From the NCBI GenBank assembly GCA_963792655.1, contig CAWBWU010000005.1, forward strand, positions 310,001-374,000: 64,000 nt of DNA, read 5' to 3'. The stretch's first letter is position 1, and each line of letters begins with the position of its first letter. Source of the stretch: DOZZ01 sp963792655 (lineage in GTDB: Bacteria; Acidobacteriota; Terriglobia; Bryobacterales; Bryobacteraceae). The translations under genes and the position numbers were made by a program. Of the stretch, positions 26,027 to 34,708 are shown piece by piece. Under the pieces are notes generated by a model. That model was not told the DNA's origin, ran no database searches, and saw only the letters and a list, made by a program, of their open reading frames with translations.

Positions 26027-26500
26027 TCACAAACTCAACAACTGCGACAACGGCTGACTGCGGCTCGCAAAACCTTCGTCATCGCCCGGCGTATCGTGCA
26101 TCGGCTGCGACAACTGCCAGATCGTCATGTTCGCGAGCAAACTGAGAATCGCTTCCTGCACGCGCCGCAATGGCTCACGCACGGTACAACGATCGGATTG
26201 ATCGCACACGCCGTGCGATGTAAAACAGCTCGCCAGAATCGTCGGCCCGTCGATCGCGTGAATCACCTCAAGCGCATTAATCAGCCGCGGATCGCGCGAC
26301 AACTTGTAGCCACCATTGGTGCCCGACACCGACCGCAACAGCCCGGCCTTCGTTAATTTCTGCAGTACCTTGGCCAACAACGGCAGCGGAATGTGATAAC
26401 CATCCGCAATCTCCTTGGCGCTCGCCGCGGCACGCGGACTGACCGTAATGTGACGCAGGGCGATGAGCCCATAATCGGCTTTCTTGGTCAGCTTCAGCAT
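26027..26500 (-). CDS. iscR: Rrf2-family regulator IscR
   Basis: 157 residues with a winged helix (KLTKKADYGLIALRHI to GYKLSRDP) and three cysteines at 92, 99 and 105 (SCFTSHGVCDQSDRC), equivalent to the [2Fe-2S] ligands of IscR; E. coli uses Cys92, 98, 104 and a His. It should sense cluster status and repress the operon when loaded. A near-perfect IscR type-1 palindrome overlaps its own -10 region (26516-26530), so autoregulation is expected. It is the first gene of iscRSUA-hscBA-iscX. Confidence 0.92.
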   Translation of the reverse strand: MLKLTKKADYGLIALRHITVSPRAAASAKEIADGYHIPLPLLAKVLQKLTKAGLLRSVSGTNGGYKLSRDPRLINALEVIHAIDGPTILASCFTSHGVCDQSDRCTVREPLRRVQEAILSLLANMTIWQLSQPMHDTPGDDEGFASRSQPLSQLLSL

Positions 26501-26515
26501 GGAGGATCCGATGTC

Positions 26516-26551
26516 GGACTAAATTAGTCCAAATTCAGTGTAGCTGGGCAA
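26516..26551 (-). promoter_or_regulatory. isc operon promoter with IscR type-1 operator
   Basis: On the minus strand TTGCCC (26546-26551), a 17-base spacer and ACTAAT (26523-26528) form a plausible sigma-70 promoter. The perfect 15-base palindrome GGACTAATTTAGTCC (26516-26530) covers the -10 element. It contains GACTAATTTAGTC, which fits the core GACTRWWWYAGTC known for type-1 IscR sites in E. coli. The start codon of iscR is 16-18 bases further on. Binding would block RNA polymerase. Confidence 0.72.
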
Positions 26552-26607
26552 AAATGTGGCGTCAACCGCAGGCGCAAGAGTTCGGCAGGCGTGCGTACTC
26601 GGTTCCG

Positions 26608-26637
26608 CTCACAGCATCTTTGCGTACTGGCTGTGAG
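26608..26637. repeat. Inverted repeat upstream of the radical SAM gene
   Basis: CTCACAGC (26608-26615) and GCTGTGAG (26630-26637) with a 14-base spacer. The surrounding sequence also has a direct repeat of TGCGTACT (26592-26599 and 26621-26628). It lies in the 256-base gap between iscR and the radical SAM protein and may be an operator or a leader hairpin. Confidence 0.4.
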
Positions 26638-26756
26638 GGTTTGCTGATAGCATTAGCGTGGCAGCGTGCGCCTGGACCATTCAGCTGCTTCGGTCATTTT
26701 GGACAGGACGGACTTTGAATCTCACCCACATCGGTGCTGCCCCATCACAGGGCAGT

Positions 26757-28313
26757 ATGAAACTACCCGCAGGAATGCGTGTTCACCTGGTGAATCCCAG
26801 TGACATGTCGTTCGGCACTGCCGTTATCACTCCGCGCTGGCTTTACGTACTTGCAGCCGCCACGCCTGGCGAATTTGGAGACGCGGTCATCTGCGATGAA
26901 ACGCTGGAGCAATTAGTCCCAGAGAATATTCGAGAGGGCGATATCGTCGGGATCGGCATTCATACCGGCAATGCGCTGCGGGGGTACGAGGTCGGGAAAA
27001 TTGCGCGTGCCCGCGGTGCGTCCGTGATCTACGGCGGCATTCACGCAACGCTTTATCCCGACGAGCCGATGGAACTCGGGCAAGCCCACGCCGTGGTGAA
27101 GGGCGATGGCGATGTGGTGTGGGCCGAGGCTCTCTACGATTGTGTGCGCGGCTCGTTGCGTCAAACGTACGAGGGCGGGCGCATCGAAGCGGATCAGTTC
27201 CTGCCTGCGCGTTGGGATCTGATGCCGGACAACGCCTATATGTGGGCGTCCGTGCAAACAGTGCGAGGATGCGCCAAGCACTGCTCGTTCTGTTCAGTCT
27301 GGCGAACGGATGGACAACGTCCCCGGCAACGCGCATCGGATGGCGTTATTGAAGAGATCGTTGCGCTGCGCCGCAAAGGGTTCCGCTTCATCGCACTGGC
27401 CGACGACAATTTCTATCCCGTGACCAAGACTGACTTGCGCCTCGCCAAACAACAAGGCAACGCAGCGCGCGTGGCTCAGTTGGAAGCGCTTCGCGCGGAA
27501 CGTTTCAACCTGATGGCACGCCTGGCTGAACTGCCGAAGGACATGGTGTTCTTCACCCAGATCACCATGGAAGCGGCAGAGGACATCGAGTTTCTGGATG
27601 CCATGCAGAAAGCTCGCATCCGTGGCGCGCTGGTGGGCGTCGAAGCGGTAACGGCAGAAGGTCTGAAAGCCGTGTTCAAGGATTTCAACTACTCTGGCGA
27701 CGGGCTTGTGAAGCAGTTGCAGACCTTCCGCGAGCACGGCGTGCATGTGCTGGGCTCGTTCATTTTCGGCCTGCCGACCGACAAGCCGGATACGTTTGAC
27801 GCGACGGCTGCGCTGGCGAAAGAAGCCGACGTTACGTTTGCGCAATTCGTGATGATGACGCCGTTCCCCGGCACGGTTGATTTTCAGAAGTGGGAAAAGC
27901 TGCAGGAGCAAGACCCGCAAACTGTCGCGGGCGTTCCGCTTACTCGCTATTGGCTCATTCCGCCGCAGAACCGGCCGAAGATGCTGACACCGCACCCGGT
28001 GATGAGTTCGGATGAGATCCGTGAACGCACGCAAGGCGTTTGGGATAGCTTCTACAGCATGGCCTCCATCTGGCATCGCTCGCGCTGTGTGAATTCGTTG
28101 CGAGGACGCCTGGCGTTCGTGTTGATCTCGCGTTTGTATCGCCAGATGTACGCAAAAACGGGCATCTCGGCCGATAGCGCGCGCAAAGCAAACTGGGTGG
28201 CACGCGCGATCGCGAAGCCATGCAGACGGCTGTTTCAAGCCAAGCCGATGCCGGAGCTGCAAGTGCCGCTAAGTAAAGATCTAGCGCACGGGGTTCTCGC
28301 GCCGACAGTCTGA
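26757..28313 (+). CDS. B12-binding-domain radical SAM protein
   Basis: Start taken at ATG 26757; a GTG at 26658 would add 33 residues. About 518 residues. The first 150 residues look like a cobalamin-binding Rossmann domain (HLVNPSDMSFG, GDIVGIGIHTGN, GASVIYGGIHATLYPDE). The radical SAM core has Cys172, Cys176 and Cys179 in RGCAKHCSFCSVW, then FIALADDNFYPV and FIFGLPTDKPDT. It belongs to the large class of B12-dependent radical SAM enzymes that carry out methylations or ring rearrangements; the substrate is unknown. The zinc dehydrogenase gene begins 18 bases later, so the two may act in one pathway. Confidence 0.92.
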   Translation: MKLPAGMRVHLVNPSDMSFGTAVITPRWLYVLAAATPGEFGDAVICDETLEQLVPENIREGDIVGIGIHTGNALRGYEVGKIARARGASVIYGGIHATLYPDEPMELGQAHAVVKGDGDVVWAEALYDCVRGSLRQTYEGGRIEADQFLPARWDLMPDNAYMWASVQTVRGCAKHCSFCSVWRTDGQRPRQRASDGVIEEIVALRRKGFRFIALADDNFYPVTKTDLRLAKQQGNAARVAQLEALRAERFNLMARLAELPKDMVFFTQITMEAAEDIEFLDAMQKARIRGALVGVEAVTAEGLKAVFKDFNYSGDGLVKQLQTFREHGVHVLGSFIFGLPTDKPDTFDATAALAKEADVTFAQFVMMTPFPGTVDFQKWEKLQEQDPQTVAGVPLTRYWLIPPQNRPKMLTPHPVMSSDEIRERTQGVWDSFYSMASIWHRSRCVNSLRGRLAFVLISRLYRQMYAKTGISADSARKANWVARAIAKPCRRLFQAKPMPELQVPLSKDLAHGVLAPTV

Positions 28314-28331
28314 CTCGACAGAGGAGATTCC

Positions 28332-29351
28332 ATGCAAGCAACGATGCTCTACGGCCCGCGCGACATTCGCTTTGAAAGCCGCCCGGACCCTACCATCACG
28401 AACCCAACCGACGCGATTCTTCGCCTCTCGGCAACTTGTATCTGCGGATCGGATCTCTGGCCATACCGCGGCATCGCCAATGTGAAAGAGCCGACCCCCA
28501 TGGGTCACGAATATTGCGGCGTCGTAGAAGAGGTCGGCAAGGAAGTCAGGAACGTTAAGCGCGGTCAGTTCGTGGTCGGCTCGTTTGCTACGTCGGACAA
28601 CACTTGTGTCATCTGCCGCGACGGCTATCAATCGTCCTGCGTGCAGCGCGAATTCGTGAACCGGGCGCAAGCTCCGCTGCTGCGCGTGCCCCTCGCCGAT
28701 GGCACGCTGGTTCCTACACGTGAGCTTCCTTCGAAAGAGATGATCGCGAGCCTGCTCGCAACGTCCGACGTGTTGGGCACAGGTTGGTTCGCAGCGGACG
28801 CGGCGAACGTAAAGCCTGGCGCGACGGCTGTCGTCGTGGGCGATGGCGCGGTCGGCTTGCTGGCCGTGTTATCCGCGAAACAGATGGGCGCCGAGCGCAT
28901 CATCGCGATGAGCCGTCATGAGGCGCGGCAGAAGCTCGCGCGAGAGTTCGGCGCGACGGACATCGTCTCCGAACGTGGCGACGCGGGCATCGAACGCGTG
29001 AAAGAGCTGACCAAAGGGATTGGCGCCGATTCCGTGCTGGAATGTGTGGGCACTCAGGAATCCATGCAGCAGGCAATTCGTTCGGCACGCCCCGGCGGGT
29101 ATGTAAGTTATGTCGGCGTCCCGCACGGAGTTGAACTTGACGGAGCCGGCCTCTTTTTCGCGAGCGTGCATCTGCAGGGCGGCCCGGCTCCGGTTCGCCG
29201 GTACCTGCCCGACCTGATTGAACTGGTGCTGAACGGCAAGATCAATCCAGGCAAGGTCTTTGACCTGACGCTGCCCCTCGACCAAGTTGCGGAAGGCTAC
29301 CGCGCGATGGACGAGCGCCGGGCAATCAAGACGCTGCTGCGTACGGAATAG
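28332..29351 (+). CDS. Zinc-dependent alcohol dehydrogenase family protein
   Basis: 339 residues with a good GAGGAG ribosome-binding site. Medium-chain dehydrogenase features: TCICGSDLWPYRG with the zinc Cys, MGHEYCGVVEEVG with the His/Glu ligands, a reduced Cys cluster CVICRDGYQSSC in place of the usual four structural-zinc Cys, and the NAD-binding VVGDGAVGLLAVL. The family commonly annotated as formaldehyde- or threonine-dehydrogenase-like shares the TSDNTC pattern. It oxidises an alcohol with NAD(P); the natural substrate is not known. It probably shares an operon with the radical SAM gene. Confidence 0.92.
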   Translation: MQATMLYGPRDIRFESRPDPTITNPTDAILRLSATCICGSDLWPYRGIANVKEPTPMGHEYCGVVEEVGKEVRNVKRGQFVVGSFATSDNTCVICRDGYQSSCVQREFVNRAQAPLLRVPLADGTLVPTRELPSKEMIASLLATSDVLGTGWFAADAANVKPGATAVVVGDGAVGLLAVLSAKQMGAERIIAMSRHEARQKLAREFGATDIVSERGDAGIERVKELTKGIGADSVLECVGTQESMQQAIRSARPGGYVSYVGVPHGVELDGAGLFFASVHLQGGPAPVRRYLPDLIELVLNGKINPGKVFDLTLPLDQVAEGYRAMDERRAIKTLLRTE

Positions 29352-29355
29352 TGTG

Positions 29356-29381
29356 GAGCGCCAATCGGGAGATTGGCGCTC
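29356..29381. terminator. Bidirectional hairpin terminator
   Basis: A perfect 11-base stem, GAGCGCCAATC (29356-29366) and GATTGGCGCTC (29371-29381), with a GGGA loop. It lies 5 bases behind the dehydrogenase stop and 7 bases behind the end of the convergent LolA-like gene. No long T-run on either side. Confidence 0.72.
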
Positions 29382-29387
29382 TCAGGT

Positions 29388-30140
29388 TTACTTGACCAGA
29401 GCTTTGATTTGCGGCGGCAGATCGAATGTTTGGGCTGGAATGGTCGTGTTCGCCGCGTACTTGTCGAGCGTGATTGAGAACTGCTGGCCCGCTGCACTCT
29501 GCATCAGCTTGTGGGGCACCATCATGCCGTTCTCGGGCCGGTAGTCGGACATCTTGCTCTCGACCGGTACCTCGCCCATCGGCGAAGCCATGGTCATCGT
29601 CTTCTTCAGCAGCAGGCCGCTCTCTTTGTCGTAGTACTCGGTTTCGGGCTTGCCTTCTTTGGGCGTCAGCAACACAACCCATGCGGCCTTGCCGTCCACC
29701 GTATCGGACCCGGTAGTCTCGACCGATTTGTAGTGCTTGTGCCAGTCAAGATGCGACCGGATGTCGGCCTCGCGCAACGAAGCGGCGCGCTCTTCGCCGG
29801 TCTTGATACGCGCTCCCTGCAGAGCGGAGAGCTGCCATGCCACAGTTCCGTTCACGCCCTCTTCGATCTTGCCGACGCCGGCCAGGTCCACCACGGAATA
29901 GAGCTTATCCGGCTCCTGGTTGTAGATCTTCACCGAACCCTGAATGCCGGCGGCGGGCATTTCGAAGGTGCCCGATGCTTCCGTGCTGTGCACTTTCTCA
30001 AGTAGCGCACGGCCGCCCGTGGCTTGCGTGAACTTGTCGAAGATGCTGTCGGGCGTGGGCAAGCCTTCGGCTGCAAAGGCAGGCGCAAGCGCCGTGCAGG
30101 CGAGGAAGCAATAGGCGGGGAGACGGCGGAGACTAATCAT
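29388..30140 (-). CDS. Exported LolA/LolB-like lipoprotein-sorting family protein
   Basis: 250 residues with an N-terminal signal peptide (LRRLPAYCFLACTALAPAFAAE). After it, PTPDSIFDKFTQATGGRALLEKVHS and the alternating beta strands (GTFEMPAAGIQGSVKIYN, WVVLLTPKEG, TEYYDKESGLLLKKTM) suggest the curved beta-sheet of the LolA-like/outer-membrane lipoprotein-sorting superfamily. Many acidobacterial homologues are encoded beside proteases or M16 peptidases. Exact role unknown, likely periplasmic. Its start overlaps the end of the S41 protease gene by 8 bases. Confidence 0.8.
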   Translation of the reverse strand: MISLRRLPAYCFLACTALAPAFAAEGLPTPDSIFDKFTQATGGRALLEKVHSTEASGTFEMPAAGIQGSVKIYNQEPDKLYSVVDLAGVGKIEEGVNGTVAWQLSALQGARIKTGEERAASLREADIRSHLDWHKHYKSVETTGSDTVDGKAAWVVLLTPKEGKPETEYYDKESGLLLKKTMTMASPMGEVPVESKMSDYRPENGMMVPHKLMQSAAGQQFSITLDKYAANTTIPAQTFDLPPQIKALVK

Positions 30141-31452
30141 GTTTTTCCTTCTGTGTATGGATCCATGCTAGCGCGGCGTCGAGTGCCGGGTCGTGTCCGG
30201 CAAGCAGCGCGTTGCGGTCCCAATCGGCCTTGACGTCGGGCTGCACGCCGTGGCCTTCTAACGTTTCGCCGCCTTCAGAAATGTAATTGGCCACAGCGTA
30301 TTGGAACGCGTCGCCATTCGGTAACCGCTCGATGATGGAAGGGAGCGCCGCGCCCGCAGTCTTGCTACCGAAGACCCGCGCGCGGTGCAGATCCTGCAAG
30401 CCGCCCGCGAAGATCTCCGAGGTCGACGCCGACAACCCATCCACCAGCACCGCGAGCGGACCGTGAAAAACCGGCGGGCGCGGGTTGATGACGAATTTCA
30501 ACGCCAGATTGCGCATCTTCATAACGCCCAGGCGGTCATCCGGCGCGTCTATGAAAAATCCCGCGATGCCCATCGCCATGATGCCGATCCCGCCAGGGTT
30601 GCCGCGCAGATCGACGATGAAGCCATCGCAATCGCCGCACGCGCGCACTGCCGTTTCAAAGGCGGGCACAATGCGAGCGGGGTCGAGAAACATGTTGAAG
30701 CCGAAGTAGCCGCTATGGCCAACGCGCCTGGTGTCGTACCAGACGTGCATGGCGGGAAGATTTCCGAAACCAGTCATTTCGCCGCGCGGCATTGCGCGTG
30801 GGATCTCCCGTTCGATTATCTTTTCGCTCGCATCCGCAAAGCGCACCCGCACCGGCTGCGACACGCTCCCGGAAAGCCGCGCTTCAACAGCGCGCGCGAG
30901 CATCAGTTGCTGCAGCGTGGAGTTCGCGAACTCTGCGGTGAGCTTGGCGATCATAGGCCGCAGCTCGACACCGTTGATTGCGCGCACCTCCCAACCGGGT
31001 TGAATGTGCTGCGCAGCGGCCGGCGAATTCGGCTCGATTTGCGTGACCAGCGCGGTTCCGTTGACGACGCGAACGTCAAAGCCCGGCTCACCTTCGCCCC
31101 TCGTTGGATGCGCGTCGTTGCCGTCGCCTAACGATTCGTAGACTTCATCCGGAATCAAGCCAAAGTGGGTCAGGTGGACCTCCGCAATCATGTCGGTCAT
31201 CGCTTTGCGCGCGACGGTCATGTTCGGAGCGGCTTCCACCTGGGGCTCGTACCGGTCGTGAACCTTTTGCCACTGCGCCGAGGCAAAGGAGTCGTCCCAA
31301 TGCTTATCGCGAATGGTCGTCCAGATCTTCTCGAATGAAGCGATGTTGAGCCGCTTTTGCTCGGGCGTGAGCTGACCGAACAGCGGCAGGGCGAAAGACA
31401 GAATCAGCAGAAATCGTCGCAATGCCTTAGTGTAGCCTTCCCGAATCTTCAC
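30133..31452 (-). CDS. S41 family (tricorn/C-terminal processing-like) serine protease
   Basis: 439 residues with a signal peptide (ALRRFLLILSFALPLFGQ). A helical N-terminal part is followed by a PDZ-like segment (GTALVTQIEPNSPAAAQHIQPGWEVRAING, about 130-185) and the S41 catalytic domain: FIVDLRGNPGGIG, VLVDGLSASTSEIFAGGLQD with the nucleophile Ser, and VFGSKTAGA with the Lys region. S41 enzymes cleave peptides near C-termini. Expected periplasmic. It is divergent from the hisC-like gene across 47 bases and upstream of the LolA-like gene in one unit. Confidence 0.92.
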   Translation of the reverse strand: MKIREGYTKALRRFLLILSFALPLFGQLTPEQKRLNIASFEKIWTTIRDKHWDDSFASAQWQKVHDRYEPQVEAAPNMTVARKAMTDMIAEVHLTHFGLIPDEVYESLGDGNDAHPTRGEGEPGFDVRVVNGTALVTQIEPNSPAAAQHIQPGWEVRAINGVELRPMIAKLTAEFANSTLQQLMLARAVEARLSGSVSQPVRVRFADASEKIIEREIPRAMPRGEMTGFGNLPAMHVWYDTRRVGHSGYFGFNMFLDPARIVPAFETAVRACGDCDGFIVDLRGNPGGIGIMAMGIAGFFIDAPDDRLGVMKMRNLALKFVINPRPPVFHGPLAVLVDGLSASTSEIFAGGLQDLHRARVFGSKTAGAALPSIIERLPNGDAFQYAVANYISEGGETLEGHGVQPDVKADWDRNALLAGHDPALDAALAWIHTQKEKHD

Positions 31453-31499
31453 GCGGCCAGTTACCCACCACGCTTAAGTGGTGTTACGATGTATCTGAA

Positions 31500-32621
31500 A
31501 TGCCTCTCGTGCCTCCCGCCATCAGCGCCATGAAGCCTTACGAGGCTGGGCGCAGTGTGGACGATGTACGGCGCCAGTATGGCCTGACGGACATCGTCAA
31601 GCTCGGTTCGAACGAAAACCCGCTCGGTCCGTCGCCTGCCGCGCAGGAGGCAATCCGGCGCGAGATCGCGACGTTGAATATCTATCCCACCGGTGGTCTC
31701 GACCTGCGGCGCGTACTCGCGCATGAGTTTGACCTGAAGATCGAAAATGTTATTGCCGGCGCGGGTTCAGAGAACATCATGGCCAGCATCATGCGCACCT
31801 TTCTGTGCGATGACGACGAGGTGCTGACGACGGAAGGCGCCTTCATCGGCTTTCAGGTGCTGGCGCGCTCACGCGGCGGCGCTTACAAAACCGTGCCGCT
31901 GCGCAATTGGCACTACGATCTGCCGGGACTCGCGCGCCAGATCAACGACCGTACCAAGATCATCTACCTGGCAAACCCGAACAACCCGACCGGGACTATC
32001 TTCACCAGGCAGGAGTTCGATGCGTTCTATGCGCAGGTGCCCGAGCGCGTGCTGGTCATTCTCGATGAAGCGTATTTCGAGTACGCCAAAGACACGCCGC
32101 GTTACCCGGACTCGATGCACTATCGCTACGACAACGTCATCACCCTGCGCAGCTTCTCGAAAGTGTATGGCTTGGCCGGCGCGCGCATTGGCTACGGCTT
32201 TGCGCATGAAGAGCTGATCGCGAACCTGCTCAAAGTGAAGCTGCCGTTCGAGCCCGGGACGATGGGCCAGGCCGCGGGCATCGCCGCATTGTCCGATCGC
32301 TCATTCCTGCACAGCTCGCTCGAAGCAAACGCGCGCGGCATGCAGTTGCTGACGCGCAGCTTGAGCGAAATGGAAATCGAGTGGGTGCCCTCGAACGCAA
32401 ACTTCGTCATGACCGTGTGGCCTACTGCGGAGCAGGCATCGGAGCTGGTGGAAGGACTACTGCGTCAAGGCGTGATCGTGCGTCCGCTCGCCGCGTGGGG
32501 ACTGCCGCGCTGCGTGCGGATTACAATCGGGTCCGAACCACAGCTTCGCCGCTGCGTTGAAGCTTTGCAAAAAGTCATCTTGACCTTACCGAAAGGGGAG
32601 TTGCATGCCGCAAACTCTTGA
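31500..32621 (+). CDS. hisC: HisC-type aromatic/histidinol-phosphate aminotransferase
   Basis: 373 residues of the fold-type I PLP family. Family marks: KLGSNENPLGPSPAA, YPTGGLDLRRVLA, NPNNPTGTIFT, VILDEAYFEYA, and the PLP Lys in TLRSFSKVYGLAGARIGYG. It is annotated as histidinol-phosphate aminotransferase by resemblance, but HisC-like enzymes often accept tyrosine and phenylalanine. Here the next gene, overlapping by 17 bases, makes 4-hydroxyphenylpyruvate dioxygenase, so a role as tyrosine aminotransferase in the same operon is plausible. No other his genes are near. Confidence 0.88.
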   Translation: MPLVPPAISAMKPYEAGRSVDDVRRQYGLTDIVKLGSNENPLGPSPAAQEAIRREIATLNIYPTGGLDLRRVLAHEFDLKIENVIAGAGSENIMASIMRTFLCDDDEVLTTEGAFIGFQVLARSRGGAYKTVPLRNWHYDLPGLARQINDRTKIIYLANPNNPTGTIFTRQEFDAFYAQVPERVLVILDEAYFEYAKDTPRYPDSMHYRYDNVITLRSFSKVYGLAGARIGYGFAHEELIANLLKVKLPFEPGTMGQAAGIAALSDRSFLHSSLEANARGMQLLTRSLSEMEIEWVPSNANFVMTVWPTAEQASELVEGLLRQGVIVRPLAAWGLPRCVRITIGSEPQLRRCVEALQKVILTLPKGELHAANS

Positions 32622-33735
32622 TCAACCCGTTGCTACGCCAGCCGTAGATTTTCTGCCGTTGAATGGCACCGACTATGTCGAGTTCTACGTTGGCAATGCG
32701 CGCCAGGCCGCTTATTACTACCGCGCCGCTTTTGGCTTTCGTCTGACGGCATACCGCGGGCCCGAAACCGGCACCCGCGACCGTGCCTCTTATGTGCTGG
32801 AGCAAGGCAAGATCCGCTTCGTGCTGACTACGCCGCTGCGTTCTTCAGACGCCATCTCCGAACACATCCATCGCCATGGCGACGGCGTGCGTGATGTGGC
32901 GCTGTGGGTGGATGATGCCGAACAGGCGTGGCGGGAGACAACGAAGCGCGGCGCGCGCAGCGTGCAGGAACCGCGGACGATGGAAGACGAACATGGACAC
33001 GTCAAGACCGCCGCGATCGGCATTTATGGCGACACGATCCATACGTTCGTCGAGCGCCGCAACTACAACGGTCCGTTCCTGCCGGGCTTTCGCGCGGAGT
33101 CTGAAGCAGATCGCGTTGCGCGTCCGGTGGGCTTACTGCACGTCGATCATATGGTGGGCAACGTCGGCTGGGGCGCGATGAATCAATGGGTCAACTTCTA
33201 TCGCGACATCCTGGGCTTTCGCGAATACCAGCACTTCGACGATCGCGACATCAGCACGGAATATTCGGCGCTCATGTCGAAGGTGATGGCGAACGGCAAC
33301 GATCGCGTGAAGTTTCCAATCAACGAGCCGGCTGAGGGCAAGCGCCGCTCGCAGATCGAAGAGTACCTGGATTTTTATGGCGGCCCCGGCGTGCAACATA
33401 TCGCGATGGCCACGCACGATATCGTCAGCACCGTAACGCAGCTTCGCAATCAGGGCGTCGACTTTTTACGCGTGCCGCACACTTACTATCGAGATCTGAC
33501 CGCGCGTATCGGCAAGATCGATGAGCCGCTGGAACAGCTTGAGGACCTCGGCATTCTGGTTGATCGCGACGACGAAGGCTACATGTTGCAGATCTTCACC
33601 AAGCCCGTGGAAGACCGGCCTACGTTGTTCTACGAAATCATTCAGCGCAAAGGCAGCCGCAGCTTCGGCAAGGGCAACTTCAAGGCCCTGTTCGAAGCGA
33701 TCGAGCGCGAGCAGGACGCGCGCGGCAATCTGTGA
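32605..33735 (+). CDS. hppD: 4-hydroxyphenylpyruvate dioxygenase
   Basis: 376 residues with a GGGGAG ribosome-binding site. Two VOC barrels are visible; the iron ligands of HPPD are in the second: LLHVDHMVGNV (first His), PGVQHIAMATHDI (second His) and FYEIIQRKG (Glu). The FAIE-like end SRSFGKGNFKALFEAIEREQ is the family's C-terminal helix. The enzyme turns 4-hydroxyphenylpyruvate into homogentisate with O2. It follows an aminotransferase and precedes a fumarylacetoacetase-family gene, which makes a tyrosine catabolic unit. Confidence 0.96.
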   Translation: MPQTLDQPVATPAVDFLPLNGTDYVEFYVGNARQAAYYYRAAFGFRLTAYRGPETGTRDRASYVLEQGKIRFVLTTPLRSSDAISEHIHRHGDGVRDVALWVDDAEQAWRETTKRGARSVQEPRTMEDEHGHVKTAAIGIYGDTIHTFVERRNYNGPFLPGFRAESEADRVARPVGLLHVDHMVGNVGWGAMNQWVNFYRDILGFREYQHFDDRDISTEYSALMSKVMANGNDRVKFPINEPAEGKRRSQIEEYLDFYGGPGVQHIAMATHDIVSTVTQLRNQGVDFLRVPHTYYRDLTARIGKIDEPLEQLEDLGILVDRDDEGYMLQIFTKPVEDRPTLFYEIIQRKGSRSFGKGNFKALFEAIEREQDARGNL

Positions 33736-34694
33736 AGCTGGCGACCTTCGAGGTCTCCACTGTTCTGGGACGGCATCAGCGCCTGGGCGCGGTTACTGAT
33801 AACGGCATCGTCGACTTGAACTTCGCGTACGCTGCCTGGCTGGCAACGCAAGGTGAACGGCGTCCGCATGTTGTCGCGAACGCGCTGCTGCCGGCCAACA
33901 TGCTTGAGTTCCTCGACGCGGGCGCACACACGCGTGCCGTTCAAGCTTTGGATTGCGCAAGCCGTACCGAGTGCGGTCCCAACGGCGAACGGCTGGTACA
34001 CGATCACGATGAAGTGCGCCTGCTCACACCGCTGCCGAACCCTCGCTCATTGCGCGACTTCTATGCATTCGAAGCGCATGTGAAAACGGGCTTCGAGAAG
34101 CGCGGCGAGCCCATGCCCGCCGAGTGGTATCAGATGCCGGTCTATTACAAGAGCGGACACCATTCCATCATCGGCACGGGCGCCGATGTGTTGTGGCCGT
34201 CGTTTACCGAGAAGTTCGATTACGAGTTGGAACTCGCCGCAGTTATCGGCAAACAAGGCCGCAATGTTCCCGTTTCTGAAGCAAGCCAATACATCGCGGG
34301 CTACATGGTGATGAACGATTTCAGCGCGCGCGATATTCAGAAGCGCGAGATGAAAGTGCGGCTGGGACCCGCGAAGGGCAAGGACTGGTGCACGGCGCTG
34401 GGGCCTTACCTGGTCACTACCGACGAAATCGCGAACCCTTACGACTTGCGCATGACGGCGCGCGTCAATGGCGAACTCTGGTCAGAGGGAAACTCGTCGT
34501 CGCTGCACTATTCTTTCGAAGAGATGATCGCGTTTCTCACGCAAGATGACACGATCTATCCCGGCGACGTCATCGGCTCCGGCACCGTTGGCACGGGCTG
34601 CGGGTTGGAACTCGATCGCTGGGTGAAGCCGGGCGATGTGTTGGAACTCGAGATCGCAGGCATCGGTAAATTGATTAACCGCGTGGTTCGCTAG
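33732..34694 (+). CDS. Fumarylacetoacetate hydrolase family protein
   Basis: 320 residues from a GTG that overlaps the hppD stop (GTGA). The N-terminal 100 residues are the variable domain; the FAH fold follows with FYAFEAHVKTGF, YYKSGHHSIIGTGAD, DYELELAAVIGKQGRNV, MNDFSARDIQKREM and GSGTVGTGCGLEL. Family members hydrolyse C-C bonds or decarboxylate 1,3-dicarbonyl-type compounds. The operon context suggests fumarylacetoacetate or a related acylpyruvate. A homogentisate dioxygenase and maleylacetoacetate isomerase are not in the window. Confidence 0.9.
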   Translation: MKLATFEVSTVLGRHQRLGAVTDNGIVDLNFAYAAWLATQGERRPHVVANALLPANMLEFLDAGAHTRAVQALDCASRTECGPNGERLVHDHDEVRLLTPLPNPRSLRDFYAFEAHVKTGFEKRGEPMPAEWYQMPVYYKSGHHSIIGTGADVLWPSFTEKFDYELELAAVIGKQGRNVPVSEASQYIAGYMVMNDFSARDIQKREMKVRLGPAKGKDWCTALGPYLVTTDEIANPYDLRMTARVNGELWSEGNSSSLHYSFEEMIAFLTQDDTIYPGDVIGSGTVGTGCGLELDRWVKPGDVLELEIAGIGKLINRVVR

Positions 34695-34708
34695 GCATTT
34701 CTGGGCGC

